A stretch of 64,000 bases of DNA from Siderastrea radians (GCA_964017195.1 OZ024890.1:24365201-24429200), one strand, 5' to 3'. Shown: positions 10,319 through 22,007, numbered from the stretch's first letter. Notes: generated by a model from the letters alone, not told the origin. Made by a program: numbers and translations.

Positions 10319-11720
10319 TTAATTAAAGGATAACAAAAGTAAAGGAGTAAGAATGGCTTCAATTATTTGTAAAAATTGTCCTTTTTATATGAAAAGGCAC
10401 GCCATAAAAAAGTCTCCCAAGTAGCTTAGTTAGGACGAAGGAATATCAAACGTTGAACAAAAGAGACTTGGCAAAGACAGAGGTGTCATGCCGATGGGGT
10501 CATACAGTTTTACCAGGTTTTGTTCAGCAGGTTTAATTTTGCATGTTTGTAGGTTCGAGAGCAGCATTTTTGTTGTATATCATCACCAATCCGAACCAAA
10601 TAAAACCCATGATTAACACGTGAAAAGCCGATAACATCTTCAAAAGCAACGAGTTTCAAGAATTTTATTTTTTCACGAGCGTTTCTGTGCCTTGCTTTAA
10701 TAAGCATAAATTTGTGGCGGATAAAAAGTGAAAGTGCTAATACTTTCACACGGTTGTGGTTAAAAATGTACACGTTGCGCTTGTATAAAAGCGAATGAAA
10801 TGCCTCAGGCAAAAAAACCACTCAGATGTTTTCGGAACCAGTGTCGAAATTGCCAAAAGAGAAAAGAATTTGGCCCCAAATTTGGCCTCAAGCTCTACTT
10901 TACAATAGTGTTTGAAGAACATTCTGAAAAGAAACATTTCAAAGTTCAAGGTTGTAGTTTTCATGTTCCTATAGTTTACTAAGCAAGAATGTGCGAATAC
11001 ACAATAATGTGCAGCATGTTCGATTACTTGCACTTTGCACAACATATCGAATTGAAATTAAGTTGAAATGTTAATTTCAGTTCTGCAAGGTGACTGGTTT
11101 TTGGCTGGTTAATATAACTGGATTTTGTTTGCATTTATGATGCAAGCTTACTGGTAATTTCAATAAGTTCACATTATACATTAGCAGTTAAATTAATGCC
11201 CAATCCTGTAATCTTTACAATCCTGTGATCGAGTCATTCTATTGTTATTATTAAAACCGCCTGTCTTAATACTTGTATGTATTACACCAATTGAAAATGT
11301 GATCGTAATTGCTGAACTGAAGATGACAGCAGTTTGTCGAAACATGTTTTCGAAACTTACAACTATCGTGATTTTTCCTAAAATTGTCAACTCCGCGGAC
11401 TTAAAAATCTCAGCATCTTCGGGAAATTTAAAGTGGGTGGCGGTTGATCTCCATTATGGCCTCGATGGATCATCACCAAAAGTTAACGATTAAGCCGCAC
11501 CTTTCACCTAATATTTCCGTTCCAAATTGGGAGTGTGGCGTATCTGCGAGAACACATTGAAACGGTTCCGCAAACTTTCATATCAAGAGTCTAGTCCAGT
11601 TCAAGTTTCTCATTACCAAGGTTTCTTTACAAATGAAACAATTCTGATTTTCTTGAAGAAATTTAAGTAGAAACGTACCATATAAAGAGCATACATCTTC
11701 TGTTTGAAAAAATATATAAT

Positions 11721-11868
11721 TGCAACCTGCAACCTGCAACCTGCACCTGCAACCTGCAACCTGCAACCCGCAACCTGCAACCTGCACCTGCAACCTGCAC
11801 CTGCAACCTGCAACCTGCAACCTGCACCTGCAACCTGCAACCTGCAACCTGCAACCTGCAACCTGCAG
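11721..11868 (-). repeat. TTGCAGG tandem array, right arm
   Basis: About 21 copies of AACCTGC are present, the inverted counterpart of the left array, also with scattered 6-mers. Confidence 0.95.
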
Positions 11869-11880
11869 TTTACACCCTCC

Positions 11881-11891
11881 GGTGATGTGTC
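11881..11891 (+). repeat. 11-bp target-site duplication, right copy
   Basis: GGTGATGTGTC is identical to 10087-10097. The coding frame of the host transposase continues from here. Confidence 0.9.
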
Positions 11892-13868
11892 AGATTCTGA
11901 GAGGGAGCTTGAACAGCCATCAAGTGCTTCTAGGAAGAAAATGAAGCTTGATATTGCCGATGATAAGACTTCTCACTGCTCTAAAAAGGAAATAGTTACA
12001 GAATCAGATGGAGATGTAGCCGGATACAGACTGGTACAACTGGATAACTTGTCTTCGATGCTGTCCAGTGTACACAGATGTGAAGAAGGTCAGTAAATTA
12101 GTCAAGCATGAATTTTCATTCTTTTGACTTTCATTTCACTGGTTATGTTTTGTAGTGAACAGCATTAATTTATAGTTATTTGTCTAAATTGAAACAAAAT
12201 GTTTTATTGTCCACATGTTTGTATAATTATGCACATTTCTGTGGTTTGCATTCAGACACAGCTCATCTGGTCCACTCTATTTATTACTGTTTTGTTATTA
12301 TTCCAGCAAGTTTTACTGTTAAAGAGGACAGTGATGGACGTGCAGGATTGATGTCAGACCTTTTCCTTTGCTGTGATGGTTGCGATGAAAGTACCAGATT
12401 GCAGACGTCTGTCAACATCACCCCAAGAGGAAAGTCTTTTGATGTAAATCGGAGGGCGGTCTATCACTCAATTGAGTCTGGATCTGGATATGAAGGGCTT
12501 TCTTCTTTCTGCAGCATTATGAACATGCCTTGTTTGTCCAAGAATGCCTACTATAAACAAGTAGATACTATTCTGGATGTTCTGGAAGGAGAAACCAAAG
12601 AGGAACTTGTCAGGGTAGGCCAGAGGCTGTGAAAGCTGATCTTGGAGGAAAATGGAGATCCAGATGATAGTAAAGTTTTAGATGCTGCTGTTAGTTTTGA
12701 TGGGACATGGGCCAAGAGAGGCTTTACCTCATTAACTGGGGTGGTGTTTGTGATATCAGTTGACACTGGTGAGGTATTAGATTACCATGTATTGTCAAAG
12801 GCATGCCAAGCATGCTCCCTCAAGAAATCACAATGCGAAGGAGATGAGGAACGGTTTGAAGAGTGGAGGAGAGAGCATGTGGCATCTGGCAAATGTGACA
12901 TCAACTTCGCAGGGAGTTCACCAGCTATGGAAGCCGAGGGTGCTGTAATTCTTTTGAAGAGGTCTATTGAACTACACAACATCCGCTACAAATGGATGGT
13001 CTCTGATGGAGACAGTAAAGCTTTTAGCTCTGTTGAACATGCGTATGATGATTGCCAAGTAGTGAAGCTAGACTGTGTAGGCCACGTGCAAAAGAGGATG
13101 GGCAAACATCTTTTGAATCTTAAATCCAGAACAAAAGGAAAACTTGATGATGGAAAGCCTATTGGTGGTCAAGGCCGGTTAACTGAAGGTAAAATTAAAC
13201 AGTTACAAAAATATTATGGCCTAGCCATCCGTCAAAATACTATCTCCAAGGCAAATCCCTCAGATAGGGAAATTGATATTGCTGTCTATGCAATGAAGAA
13301 GAACATAATTGCAATTCTGCATCATTCTGAAGACCTTGCAAAGCAGCACAGATTCTGCCCTCCAGGGGAACATTCATGGTGCAAATGGCAGCAGGACATG
13401 GCATCAGGAACAAAGACTTACAAAGGGGGTGACTGTTTGCCAGAGATTTTTCTGGAACTCCTTAAACCAACATTCATGACCCTCAGTGAATCTAAGCTTC
13501 TTGAGAGATGTGTACTGGGTACAACTCAGAATCGTAATGAGTCTATTAACTCGCTGGTTCTGGTTTCGATGCCCAAAACATAAACATCATGGTGCCAAAG
13601 CCATACGCTGTGCTGCAGCATCTGCAATATTGCACTTTCACAAAGGAGCAGAAAGCAGAAAGAAAGTCATGGAGAGACTAGGGTCCCAGCTGGGTCACAC
13701 ACTGGCCACTCTGTAAACATTAAGGACACAAAAAGGCTGCAAAAAGCAGATAAGCAAGCAACGATAAAGGAGAAGAAGCGTCGCCAGGGCCTTCAGTTGG
13801 CTCATACTAGACGAGAAGAAGCTCTGCGGGAGAAGGAGGGGGTCTCTTATGAAAGTGGAGGATTTTAA

Positions 13869-14689
13869 TGTGCTGCCTCAGACTTAAATGATCAAAACAT
13901 GTACTGTTTTGTACTCACTGGAGACATAATTTGCATTATAATGTTGATTAATTGTTTTTTTCCACTTTAAACCCATTTTTCTCAAAACGTGGGAATTTAG
14001 GCTTTGAGTAAAGATAACTCAACAAGGATTTAAGCTATAGACCTGAAATTTTCAGGGTAGAAAGTTCTGATTGCATTGATGGTAATAAGCGATGGAGTTT
14101 GTCATGGGGTGCTTAGTATAGGAATTATTAATTTTAATGAATCAAAATTTTGCCAAGATTTGGTGTTGCAACTTGCTACTGGCGCTGTTTTGGATTAATT
14201 TAAAATTTGACAAATTCCATCGCTTATTACCATTGTTTATTCATATACTTCAGAATGTTACCAAAAACAAACAGTTTCCTGTAGCCAAAAGAGAGATATC
14301 ATTGCTCAAGTGCATGTAGACCATGCACAGTGAGTGGACTTTTTAAATACTCGGTGTCAGATTAAACTGGCCGATGGTGCTCTGAAACATCAATTTTCGA
14401 AATCTTTGGCTCACTAGCTTTCCACTGATATATAGTTTGTTATGGTTTCAAGTTAAAGCCTCATTGTTCTATTCGTTTAAAAAATTGCGCATTTTTCAGG
14501 TAGACCCCCGCCTTGATGAATAAACTGTTTGTTCTTGGTATATAGTAGAAACATTTTTGGAATTCTCCTCGAAAATCTTCGGTAGTCTTCGGAAATCTTC
14601 GGAAATGGTCGGAAACATTCGAATGATCTTCGGGCTACTTTCCGACAATTTTGGAGCCGACTGGCCGATTTTGTTTCTTTCTCGATGAA
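13869..14689. other. 3' region of transposon with hairpin-forming repeat
   Basis: No coding sequence is seen. 14079-14103 and 14209-14233 form a 25-bp inverted repeat with one mismatch (core GGTAATAAGCGATGGA), spaced by about 105 bases. 14570-14640 holds degenerate CTTCGGAAAT units. Confidence 0.6.
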
Positions 14690-14811
14690 ATTTACTGTTA
14701 CAGTGAATTTTTTACTGTTAGTGTTAAAATGCCTAAAATTTAACTGTTTTATGTTACAGAGGCCAAAAATTAAGCGTTAAGTGTTATCGAGGTACCCCCA
14801 TTCAAACCCTC
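14690..14811 (-). repeat. right TIR of Mutator-type element
   Basis: Inverted, it reads GAGGGTTTGAATGGGG and then TAACACTTAA-type words, as at 8071-8196. Confidence 0.65.
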
Positions 14812-16199
14812 CTTAATTGCTGAGCGGGCAAAAAACGGCTCGATACAGTTTGTATTCAGCGGAGGAAAAATATGTGTAAGTTTAGCACCTTCAATGCAAC
14901 AGACAATTTTATTTCAGGGTGTCCTGTAGAATATCTCGTCAGTTTTGTAAGGTATGTCTGCTTAAAATACCTGCCATTTTGGGCTGGTAAAAGCAATAAT
15001 ATTTTTCCATATCCGCTGTGATCTCAGGTATCAGCTTTAAAAACTCCGTACAGTTGTGATTTGCGCGATTTCAGAGCACAATGTTTTGCTTCACGCAGCA
15101 TGCATTCTGTAAATATATCCAGTCTCGACACTGTTTTTTTGGTATGTATCACGCCTTTGGTAGAAGCATGAATAAAATCCCCTTGTGAGTTTTTGATACG
15201 ATATGCAGTGCGTTTTGATGTAGGTTAATATAGCTTCATCGCTTAATGTCGCCGTTATTGACAACTGGAGAGTATAGAAAAGCCCGATGTTTTAGATACC
15301 ATTAGCATATAGTTTGTTTACCACTCAAGCGACTGGCTTCTTTGTACTACTACAGAATATATGTAGCTAAATGTAAGTTTCATCGCTCAAACACTTGACA
15401 AAGACCAAAGAGACAAACATTCTGCGCGATTTGTACGGCCGCTACCTCGGCCAAACTCGTTCCCAGTCTTCGGAGACACGATTTTGGTCATTTTGGGTAC
15501 TTTCAACGGCAAAAAAAGACGGATTTTTGTTTCTTGCCATCCAATTTCTCTCGCCAATTTGGAATTAGCAAATAATGAACTACCAAAAAGTGCAAAAAAA
15601 ATTTTAGGTCATAGGCACTTTAAAGCGTGTTGCTGAAGTGGAACTGCGAGTTGTCTTTGTGGATACCTCGGTTAACTCTGAGGAAAATCCTTCTGCCGTC
15701 CCCAAAACTCCTGAGAAGACTGTGACGGTACAACTGACGAGAATCGTAAGATTCGAAACCGCTGTCTTGCTTGTAAACTTATATTTTCCTTGCTAATGTT
15801 GATATACAAAGAAAACTACCGACGACTGGGGAAAACGAGAAAACGAGAAATGATATTTATTGCATTTCTTTTCAAAATTTAGGACATTAAAGTGCTACTA
15901 CGATGAAAATTTCTTGTTTTGTTTTCAACATTTTTAAACTTCAAACTGTTCAATAGATGCCATATTATATGAATCGCGATAAATTAGATCGATATATGCT
16001 TACACGGCCCAGGAATATATGTCCAAAAACCGCGTTAAACCCGTCCGCCATCACTCAGTTCGCAAAAGAGAAGCCCGCGAATTTCATGGGAGCGGTCTCA
16101 TCTCTAACCACGTGAATTTGCTCGTGACGTAGAAGTCTCAACCATCGCCACGAAGAGTATAATGAAGAGTCAAAAATAGAGAGCCAAACATTGCATTAT
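14812..16199. other. unassigned; TIR-like end and short coding-like frame
   Basis: 15598-15622 reads ATTTTAGGTCATAGGCACTTTAA at its end and resembles the terminal ~25 bp of the right TIR of the element at 1738-3747, but sequence further in is unrelated. Just after it, 15623-15790 is open on plus (KRVAEVELRVVFVDTSVNSE ...) without an ATG and could be an exon fragment. No other feature is seen. Confidence 0.35.
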
Positions 16200-16433
16200 A
16201 TGGATGTGTTTTCCGTCGAATTTGTCGTCCAGTTCTTTTGAGAGCGATTTAGAACAAAGTTTTTTTTGGTGAAGTCGGCGAACTCGCAGAGGTCGCGCCA
16301 TACGATGACAGATTCGAGCATCTCGCTACCAAAGGGGAAGCCGTCTCAAACAATGCAAGAATGGATCAAGAAGCCCAACAAATATCCCAGTTATCAGAAA
16401 TCACAAACGCTGAAATCCTTCCGATCTAATTAC
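16200..16433 (+). pseudogene. first-exon remnant of a P2RX7-like gene
   Basis: From the ATG at 16200 (MDVFSVE) coding character shifts frame twice: SSSSFESDLEQS, then GEVGELAEVAPYDDRFEHLA and MDQEAQQISQLSEI, ending at TAA near 16432. The acidic layout ending in a Gln/Glu-rich helix resembles the N-terminal exon of the P2RX7-like gene at 2054-2307. No downstream CxCGNC exon is present. The family link is an inference from layout and composition, not from a conserved motif. Confidence 0.4.
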
Positions 16434-17139
16434 AACAAATTTAACTGTTTCGCATGTCTGTCGTGTTGGGGTCCGTCGATACGGGTTGAGTTTGTTGTTG
16501 TTATGTTCACAGATTTGTTGCAGTATCCTAAATTGTAGTTAATGAATAAATAAATAATAAATCCTCTAATAATAAGCTCTCCCTTCTAAAAGAAAAGCCC
16601 ACATAACGCTACATGAAAGTTTTTTGAATAAATATAGAGAGCCCCGAGCCAAACATACACGCAGAATTTTATAGATGAGACAAAAGGTCGAGGAAAATAA
16701 ATTCACGTAAACAAAGTGATGTCGCGAATCGCCCGCCAGTGTAATTGTGCGAACACGGTGATCTTACTACCTAGTAAACAAGCAAATGCGAATTAATAGA
16801 GATAAACTCTGATTTACCATCAGAAGTCTAGGTATAAACTGTGGAATACGCCGTCACATCGAAAGTGTTTCTGCCAGAAGTGGCTACCCCGAACGCGGTG
16901 AAAGGCTCAAGAAACTTTAGCTAATTATGTAAGACTTTGGGAGCTCGCTACGCCGTACGCCAAGAGAAATTAATCGAAGTATAAAAGAGTTTATATATTA
17001 TTAGGAGCTGGCTACGCGGTACGCGGAAAGAGATAAATTGAAATGTACGAGGGATGTTAGGAGCTGGCTACACAGTAAAAAGAACAAGCAATACACAGTA
17101 AGGTTTGTTATGGTCGATTAAGCTCGGTCGTTACTGTTT
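16434..17139. other. degenerate GGCTACGC repeat region
   Basis: Several copies of a diverged unit around AGGAGCTGGCTACGCGGTAC (near 16870, 16940, 17005 and 17060) suggest an old minisatellite. There is no coding sequence. Confidence 0.4.
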
Positions 17140-17396
17140 GGGCCATTCCATTTAATGTCCGCACCCCCCCCCCCCCCCCATTGAGGGTTAATTATAAATT
17201 TTACCCCTTAGGAAAAAAAAGATCAAAGTGCCGACACATTCCCCCCTTGAGAAAAAGGCAGATGTTTTCGAGAGATCAAAGGTACCGACATAGCTACCCC
17301 CTCAGAAACGACTTTAAAAACCCCCTCCCTCCCCTTAGGATTTCCCTGACCCTCAATGGGGGGGAGGGGGGGTGCGGACATTAAATGGAATGGCCC
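17140..17396. mobile_element. 257-bp MITE with C/G-rich inner TIR
   Basis: The ends are inverted copies: GGGCCATTCCATTTAATGTC then CGCACCCCC at 17140 on, and the complement ending GGAATGGCCC at 17396, each followed inward by a homopolymeric C (or G) run and CATTGAGGGT. TTT lies on both outer sides and may be the target duplication. There is no coding capacity. Confidence 0.8.
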
Positions 17397-18205
17397 TTTT
17401 CACGCAATATGTAGCCGAGTATTTCAAAGAAATTTCGAGTAACATCCTCGTTTATAGAACGAGGAATACACCGTGATGTTCTGTTATCCACTAGTTTTAA
17501 TACACGAACTTCAAATAATATTATTTTAGCGGAAGTTTAAGTGGGCAACGTTTACAGTACACAGAATACACGGTAATGTTTTCCTATTTTTTGCTTACCG
17601 CGTACAACGTACCAAGTTGAATAAAAATAATTTCTGCGTATCGCGGAGCCGGCTTGGCGGCGACACAGAAAACAGTTCATGTGAAGGGGCACATATTATG
17701 CAGTTAAGCCGAAATCTGTTGGGACTTATACATGTATGTACACAAGACAACCGAGCGAAGTATCTCTTAGGTGTGTGAGGAAATGTGTATCTTATCGAAC
17801 ATGTGATGTTAGCAAAAACGGCAAATAAATATTCGCTCACCATTCGACGATCCCGCTCAGATATGGTTGCTGATGTTTTTCTTCCTGATGACTGGAACGT
17901 TCCTGGTTTTAAATATTTCCTTGTACCTTTCTTATAAAATGCTTGAGTAAAACATTCAGCCGTAAAAATGCACAGAGCGAGCAGTGTCCAACAGGATTGA
18001 AGTCCTTCCGGTGCACGCAAACGAAGCTTTTCCACTTAAAATAGACGTACCCACTCGTCAGTGAACTGTGAATGGAAATTTCCGATTCATCGATGCTTTC
18101 TTTGCCGTAATCTTCAACAACAGAGCGCCGACCACGCATACTGCAGCTCAAAATCGAAGAAATGAATCTTGCGAACCCTCACACCTCTTCGAATGCATAA
18201 GAAAG
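17397..18205. other. unassigned; possible minus-strand exon
   Basis: On minus, about 18035-17840 is open and encodes a hydrophobic stretch (CWTLLALCIFTAECF) followed by a basic segment, ending at a good donor (GTGAGC). It could be a signal-peptide exon, but a stop lies just upstream and no ATG is in frame, so I do not call a gene. Confidence 0.25.
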
Positions 18206-19927
18206 CACAGGCAGCCCAAGCTAAGGTTGAGAGCTGCGCATAAATTAGACTGTTTTTTCCACGCTATGCATAATAATGACATTGGCAACATTTAAGAGTT
18301 TGTATGGAAATGATACAAAACGTCTCAAATTGCCACAAATCAGAAAGAAGTCGAAATAAACAAGATTTGTCTTATTTCATTGTTTTATTGGTCATTATTG
18401 GAGGGTTCCTGGGCTGGTTTGAAGCTTTTTGGGCGAGAAATTGAGGTTTATATTTTTCATCAGTTACTGAACGTTTAGAATTAATTAAAGCAGGAAATAG
18501 TTTCACACTGCATCTCACTTGAGGTTCGATAAATTCCATCACAATAAACGCATCGCCCTACAACTTCAAAGGTGTATTCTTGGGTCTTGCGCATACCTCT
18601 GTTCTTTCTCATGGGTTCCATATCCTATTTTAAGCGGTCGAAAATCCCTCTTAAATACGAAACTCGTCTTTCCTGGTATGCGTTTTCATTTGAAGTGCAC
18701 ACATGAATCATTGCGAGCCGCGTTTCGACGACAAAATGTCCCTCAGCCGGGGAGAGGCTGAGTGAGATTGTCCACAGGCAGAAGGCGCCACTGCGGAGTC
18801 CAGAGAGGTCGGTTTGAGGGAAATAGAAAACTATCGGCACGCCTGTGAAATTTAGTCGCCTCACTTGACGCCACGAACACGCTTTAATGTCTTCGTGCGA
18901 CAATATATTAGCATAGTGATTTGTTCCGTCACATTTACCTGTTTACCGCAAAAAAATGTTGTCGAAATTTAGAAGCAGAGACGAGGAGCAGTTTCCATCT
19001 AGAAAAAAAATTGCACCGGTTTTCAAAGGAATGGAAATTGTGGTGGGTATTTTCCACGGTCACTGCAATATCTTTTTTTAGGGCAGACAACCCTATATAT
19101 GGGAATTAAATAATGAGGTTGATTTGCGGGCAGTGAGCAGGATCACTTGCGCCAAATACTCGGCATAAAATCATCGAATGGATTGATTAGAGTGCAGCAA
19201 AAGATAGTTCTTTTTTCGTCCCTAAAACAAAATTATGGTTTTCCAAGTCAAGTGAGGCGAGTGAATTTCACGGCCGTTCTAATATTTCTCTGTTTCTGTA
19301 AACCGACCTCTCTGGACTCCGCAGTGTCGTGTTTGCTAATGTCGACAATCTCACTCAGCCTGTCCCCGGCTGAAGGACATTTTGTCGTCGAAACGCGGCT
19401 CGCAATGATTCATGTGGGCACTTCAAATAAAAACGCATACCATGAAAGGCGAGTTTCTTATTTTAGAGGGATTTTCGACGGCTTAAAATAGGATCTGGAA
19501 CCCATGAGAAAGAACAGAGGTATGCGCAAGACCCAAGAATACACCTTTGAAGTTGTAGGGCGATTCGTTTATTGTGATGGCATTTATCGAACCTCAAGTG
19601 AGGTGCAGTTTCCTGCCTTTAATTAATTCTAAACGTTCAGTAAACATGAAAAATAGAAACCTCAATTTCTCGCCCAAAAAGCTTCAAACCAGTCCAGGAA
19701 GCCCTCAAATAATGACCAACACAACAATGAAATAAGGCAAATCTTTTTTATTTCGACTTCTTTCTGATTTGTGGCAATTTGAGACGTTTTGTATCATTTC
19801 CATACAAACTCTAAAATGTTGCCGATGTCATTATTATGCATAGTGTTCTGATGTCATTATTATGCATAGCGTGGAAAAAACAGTCTAGTTTATGCGCAGC
19901 TCTCAACCTTAGCTTGGGCTGCCTGTG
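18206..19927. mobile_element. 1.7-kb fold-back element with 7-bp target duplication
   Basis: The left arm (18206 to about 18872, starting CACAGGCAGCCCAAGC) is inverted at about 19246-19927. The arms are some 670 bp and about 90-95% alike by eye, around a 370-base spacer. AAGAAAG occurs at 18199-18205 and 19928-19934, an exact 7-bp target duplication. The right arm holds a private tandem duplication near 19830-19870. There is no protein-coding gene. Confidence 0.88.
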
Positions 19928-19934
19928 AAGAAAG

Positions 19935-20505
19935 TAGCCACATTTGTTTTGTGCGTTGAGATCTCCGTCACTTCCTCTCTGGGCCAACTCAGCCCAACTC
20001 GTCCCGGTCATTTTTGAATTGAGTAATGGTGGCAAGCCGAATTCGAAAATTACATGCAGTTAAAATAATTGGACTACCCGTACGAATTTCGAGTTAAAAC
20101 TTTGCACGGTGAGTAATATGTACTTATATTTTCGAAATATGGAGAGAACAAAAACTTCATATTTTTGATCATAGTAGTCGAAACGACTCGTAGGCGAAAC
20201 GACCGGTTACCGCAGTTCCTGGAACAACTTGTATTAACAGTTTACAACCATTCGAGCGTATTTCTTGCAAACAGGTTCTGCAGATTCTGCAAATTCTGCA
20301 GAATTTTACCTCAGAATCCATGCGAACAACTCGACAGAAAACATACTAATCCTTCATTTCGCGCAAGTACACACATGACAGTTTATTGACATGGTGTGCA
20401 ACCGGAAATAATTCTGATCGGCTGCTTATCTACGAGAAGCGCATCGTATTTCAAGGAGACGGAAGGCTCAAAACCGGGCTGTTGTGTCAGGCTTTTCTTT
20501 CCCCT

Positions 20506-20512
<7 letters not shown>
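19935..20512. other. no gene recognised
   Basis: 20275-20310 contains repeats of TTCTGCA/ATTCTGC. No coding sequence is recognised. Confidence 0.4.
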
Positions 20513-20553
<41 letters not shown>

Positions 20554-20592
20554 GAAGAAAAGTCGGGCACTTTTGTAACTTTTGTCTCTCTT
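20400..20592 (+). repeat. dispersed repeat with (CT)n core, copy 1
   Basis: A (CT)n run (20513-20551) is flanked by a GTGTCAGGCTTT motif on the left and by GGGCACTTTTGTAAC on the right. The same arrangement is present in inverted orientation at about 25185-25300. Confidence 0.65.
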
Positions 20593-22007
20593 GATGATAG
20601 CTATGCTTAGATCTTTGCAGAAAAAACTAACTAAAATCATGGGAATATTTACTGCTGTAAACCCACTGCATGCAAGTAGTCAGTTAATACCACACAAATC
20701 TGCATGTATTAGGCTCTGATGTGTCCTCGAGAGGTTACGAAAGTGCCCTATGTTGTGGTAACTGTTTGTTTAAAAGCAATAAAATCCATTTCTGTGCTAA
20801 ATTGTAGCTATTGCCTTACCATTTATGCGCCAAACGATTCTCTCAATTACCACAGCACTTTAAATCTGAGTTATTTTGGCTCACAAAAATCTGCCGTGTA
20901 TGTGTTTGACTTTTCATGTCCATGAAAAGAATCACGATTCGGAAAAAGCCCATTTTTTGCATCACGAATTTGAACAAATGAGTTTGACAATTTAAGTCGG
21001 TCAATCGCGCTATAATTTTAGGGGAAGTTGAAGTTATCTTTTGCCAATGCAACAAAGAAAACTTGGAGTGAATCGGATAAATCCTTATTTTTTTATGGAG
21101 ATTTCAAGTTACTAATGTCAAAAAAGCGGCGATGTTACAAAAGTTCCCTATTTGCTAGAAGTTCCAGGAGGTGGTTTCACAATAATTTCTTGAGAGATTG
21201 TGAAGTTTAATGCAATCAAATTAAACTTTAGTATGAGAGAAATAGTTGACCAAAAATTGAACTTTGTCCTAAAAAAGGAAGAGGAGTTAGAGCTGTGGAA
21301 ATGCATTTATTCTACTTTGGCGCTTTTCGCGGTAATGGCGGTAAGGGTGTATGGCTGCAGGAACTGTATATACGACTAAATGTATCGCTGAATTATAGTA
21401 AAAACGAGTAATACTAATTGTGTAATATACAACTGACTACCTGTGAGCTATTCTGTTGCTTAGAAACATTTCCAAAGCAATGCACAAAACGGTGAAGTTT
21501 TACACAGTACCCGAGACAACCATCGTTTTGTCGTACAAGAAAGAGGGCGTAGCTCCGGGACAACTTCAAATAAAATATTGCAGAGGAGTACATTTAGTAG
21601 TAAAAGTATTTATGAAGAACGTGTACCTTTTACTTCAAGTAAAAAGAAGATGAACAAAAGAATGATAAACAAGATGATGATGATTGAGTATCACCCACTA
21701 CACTTGTAGTGCAAGCCTTCACGCGGTCTGATTTGTAGCGCAAAGTTAGGACAACCTTTTGAACTACTTACTGGTCTGCAGGAAACTTTGTACATAATTC
21801 TCTGCTTTCATTTGACTTTTTTAATGTTTTTAACTTATTCTTGATTGATATCTTTGTATATTATTGCGCTTAATTAGCTAGAGGTTCCAAATGGGATCTT
21901 AATGTAAGTGGCTTTAATTTTTTTAACTATTTATGTACATTGTAGTGGTGAACGGTATTTTGAAGTTATTTCGCGCCATTTAATATCATCTGTTCAAATA
22001 AACGGCA
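20593..22007. other. no gene recognised
   Basis: Single GTTAC(A/G)AAAGT(T/G)CCCTA words at about 20735 and 21135 are relatives of the minisatellite at 25014. No coding sequence is recognised. Confidence 0.4.

Larger units (their letters stand above)
10098..11880. mobile_element. nested element with TTGCAGG-repeat TIRs
   Basis: The 1,783-bp insertion begins GGAGGGTGTAAACTGCAGG and ends with the exact reverse complement, and is flanked by an identical 11-bp duplication. Just inside each tip the TIR turns into an array of the 7-mer TTGCAGG (10111-10318) or its complement (11721-11868), so the inverted repeats are built of tandem repeats. The interior (10319-11720) has no convincing gene, so the copy is non-autonomous. 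The 9-11 bp duplication fits a Mutator-type mechanism. Removing the insertion plus one duplication restores the transposase frame, which dates the insertion after the host element. Confidence 0.92.
9925..13868 (+). pseudogene. Mutator-like transposase, broken and interrupted
   Basis: The gene starts at ATG 9925 (MSGKKHRSRFRKSRKGKW) and runs to 10097, where a 1,783-bp element is inserted. Coding resumes in the same frame after the target duplication at 11892 and continues to a donor at 12088. An intron (12089-12306, acceptor ATTCCAG) leads to exon 2. The catalytic domain shows SFDGTWAKRG (first Asp), CQAC, MVSDGDSKAF (second Asp), CVGHVQKRMG, GEHSWCKW and TQNRNES (Glu), the hallmarks of the family Pfam calls 'Mutator'. 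Exon 2 carries an in-frame TGA at 12630-12632, a one-base insertion near 13560 and another frameshift near 13700. The C-terminal tail (KEKKRRQG ... EKEGVSYESGGF) ends at TAA 13866-13868. The stop is at a TGA that a CpG C-to-T change of CGA would explain. The enzyme cannot be made as it stands. Confidence 0.85.
8071..14811 (+). mobile_element. Mutator-type DNA transposon (decayed)
   Basis: The ends are imperfect inverted repeats. The left starts GAGGGTCTGAATGGGG (8071) and continues with TTTAGTGTT words to about 8196. The right (about 14690-14811) reads, inverted, GAGGGTTTGAATGGGG followed by TTAACACTAA-type words. The interval contains an accessory frame (8474-9039) and a Mutator-type transposase pseudogene (9925-13868). 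A second inverted pair inside it (9521-9537 with 14494-14510, CGGGGGTCTACCTGAAA) could be the true ends of a smaller 5.0-kb element nested in the larger one. I find no clean target duplication for either pair. The element is inactive because the transposase is broken. Confidence 0.65.

Noticed and set aside
9980..10362. Periodic VAGCRLQ and NLQPATC proteins over the TTGCAGG arrays
   Set aside because: The 7-mer reads open in all frames on both strands. Only the part before 10098 belongs to a real gene.
8071..14811. 9-bp target duplication for the outer Mutator-type TIRs
   Set aside because: TAGCTTATT on the left and CTTAATTGC on the right share only a loose CTTA(A)TT, so I do not claim a duplication.
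18625..19491. Two similar frames with LSLSPAEGHFVVETRLAMIH
   Set aside because: They are the two arms of the fold-back element translated on opposite strands, not a gene pair.
20383..20640. RERERERE and SLSLSLS frames over the (CT)n runs at 20.5 and 25.2 kb
   Set aside because: They are simple-repeat translations without other coding evidence.
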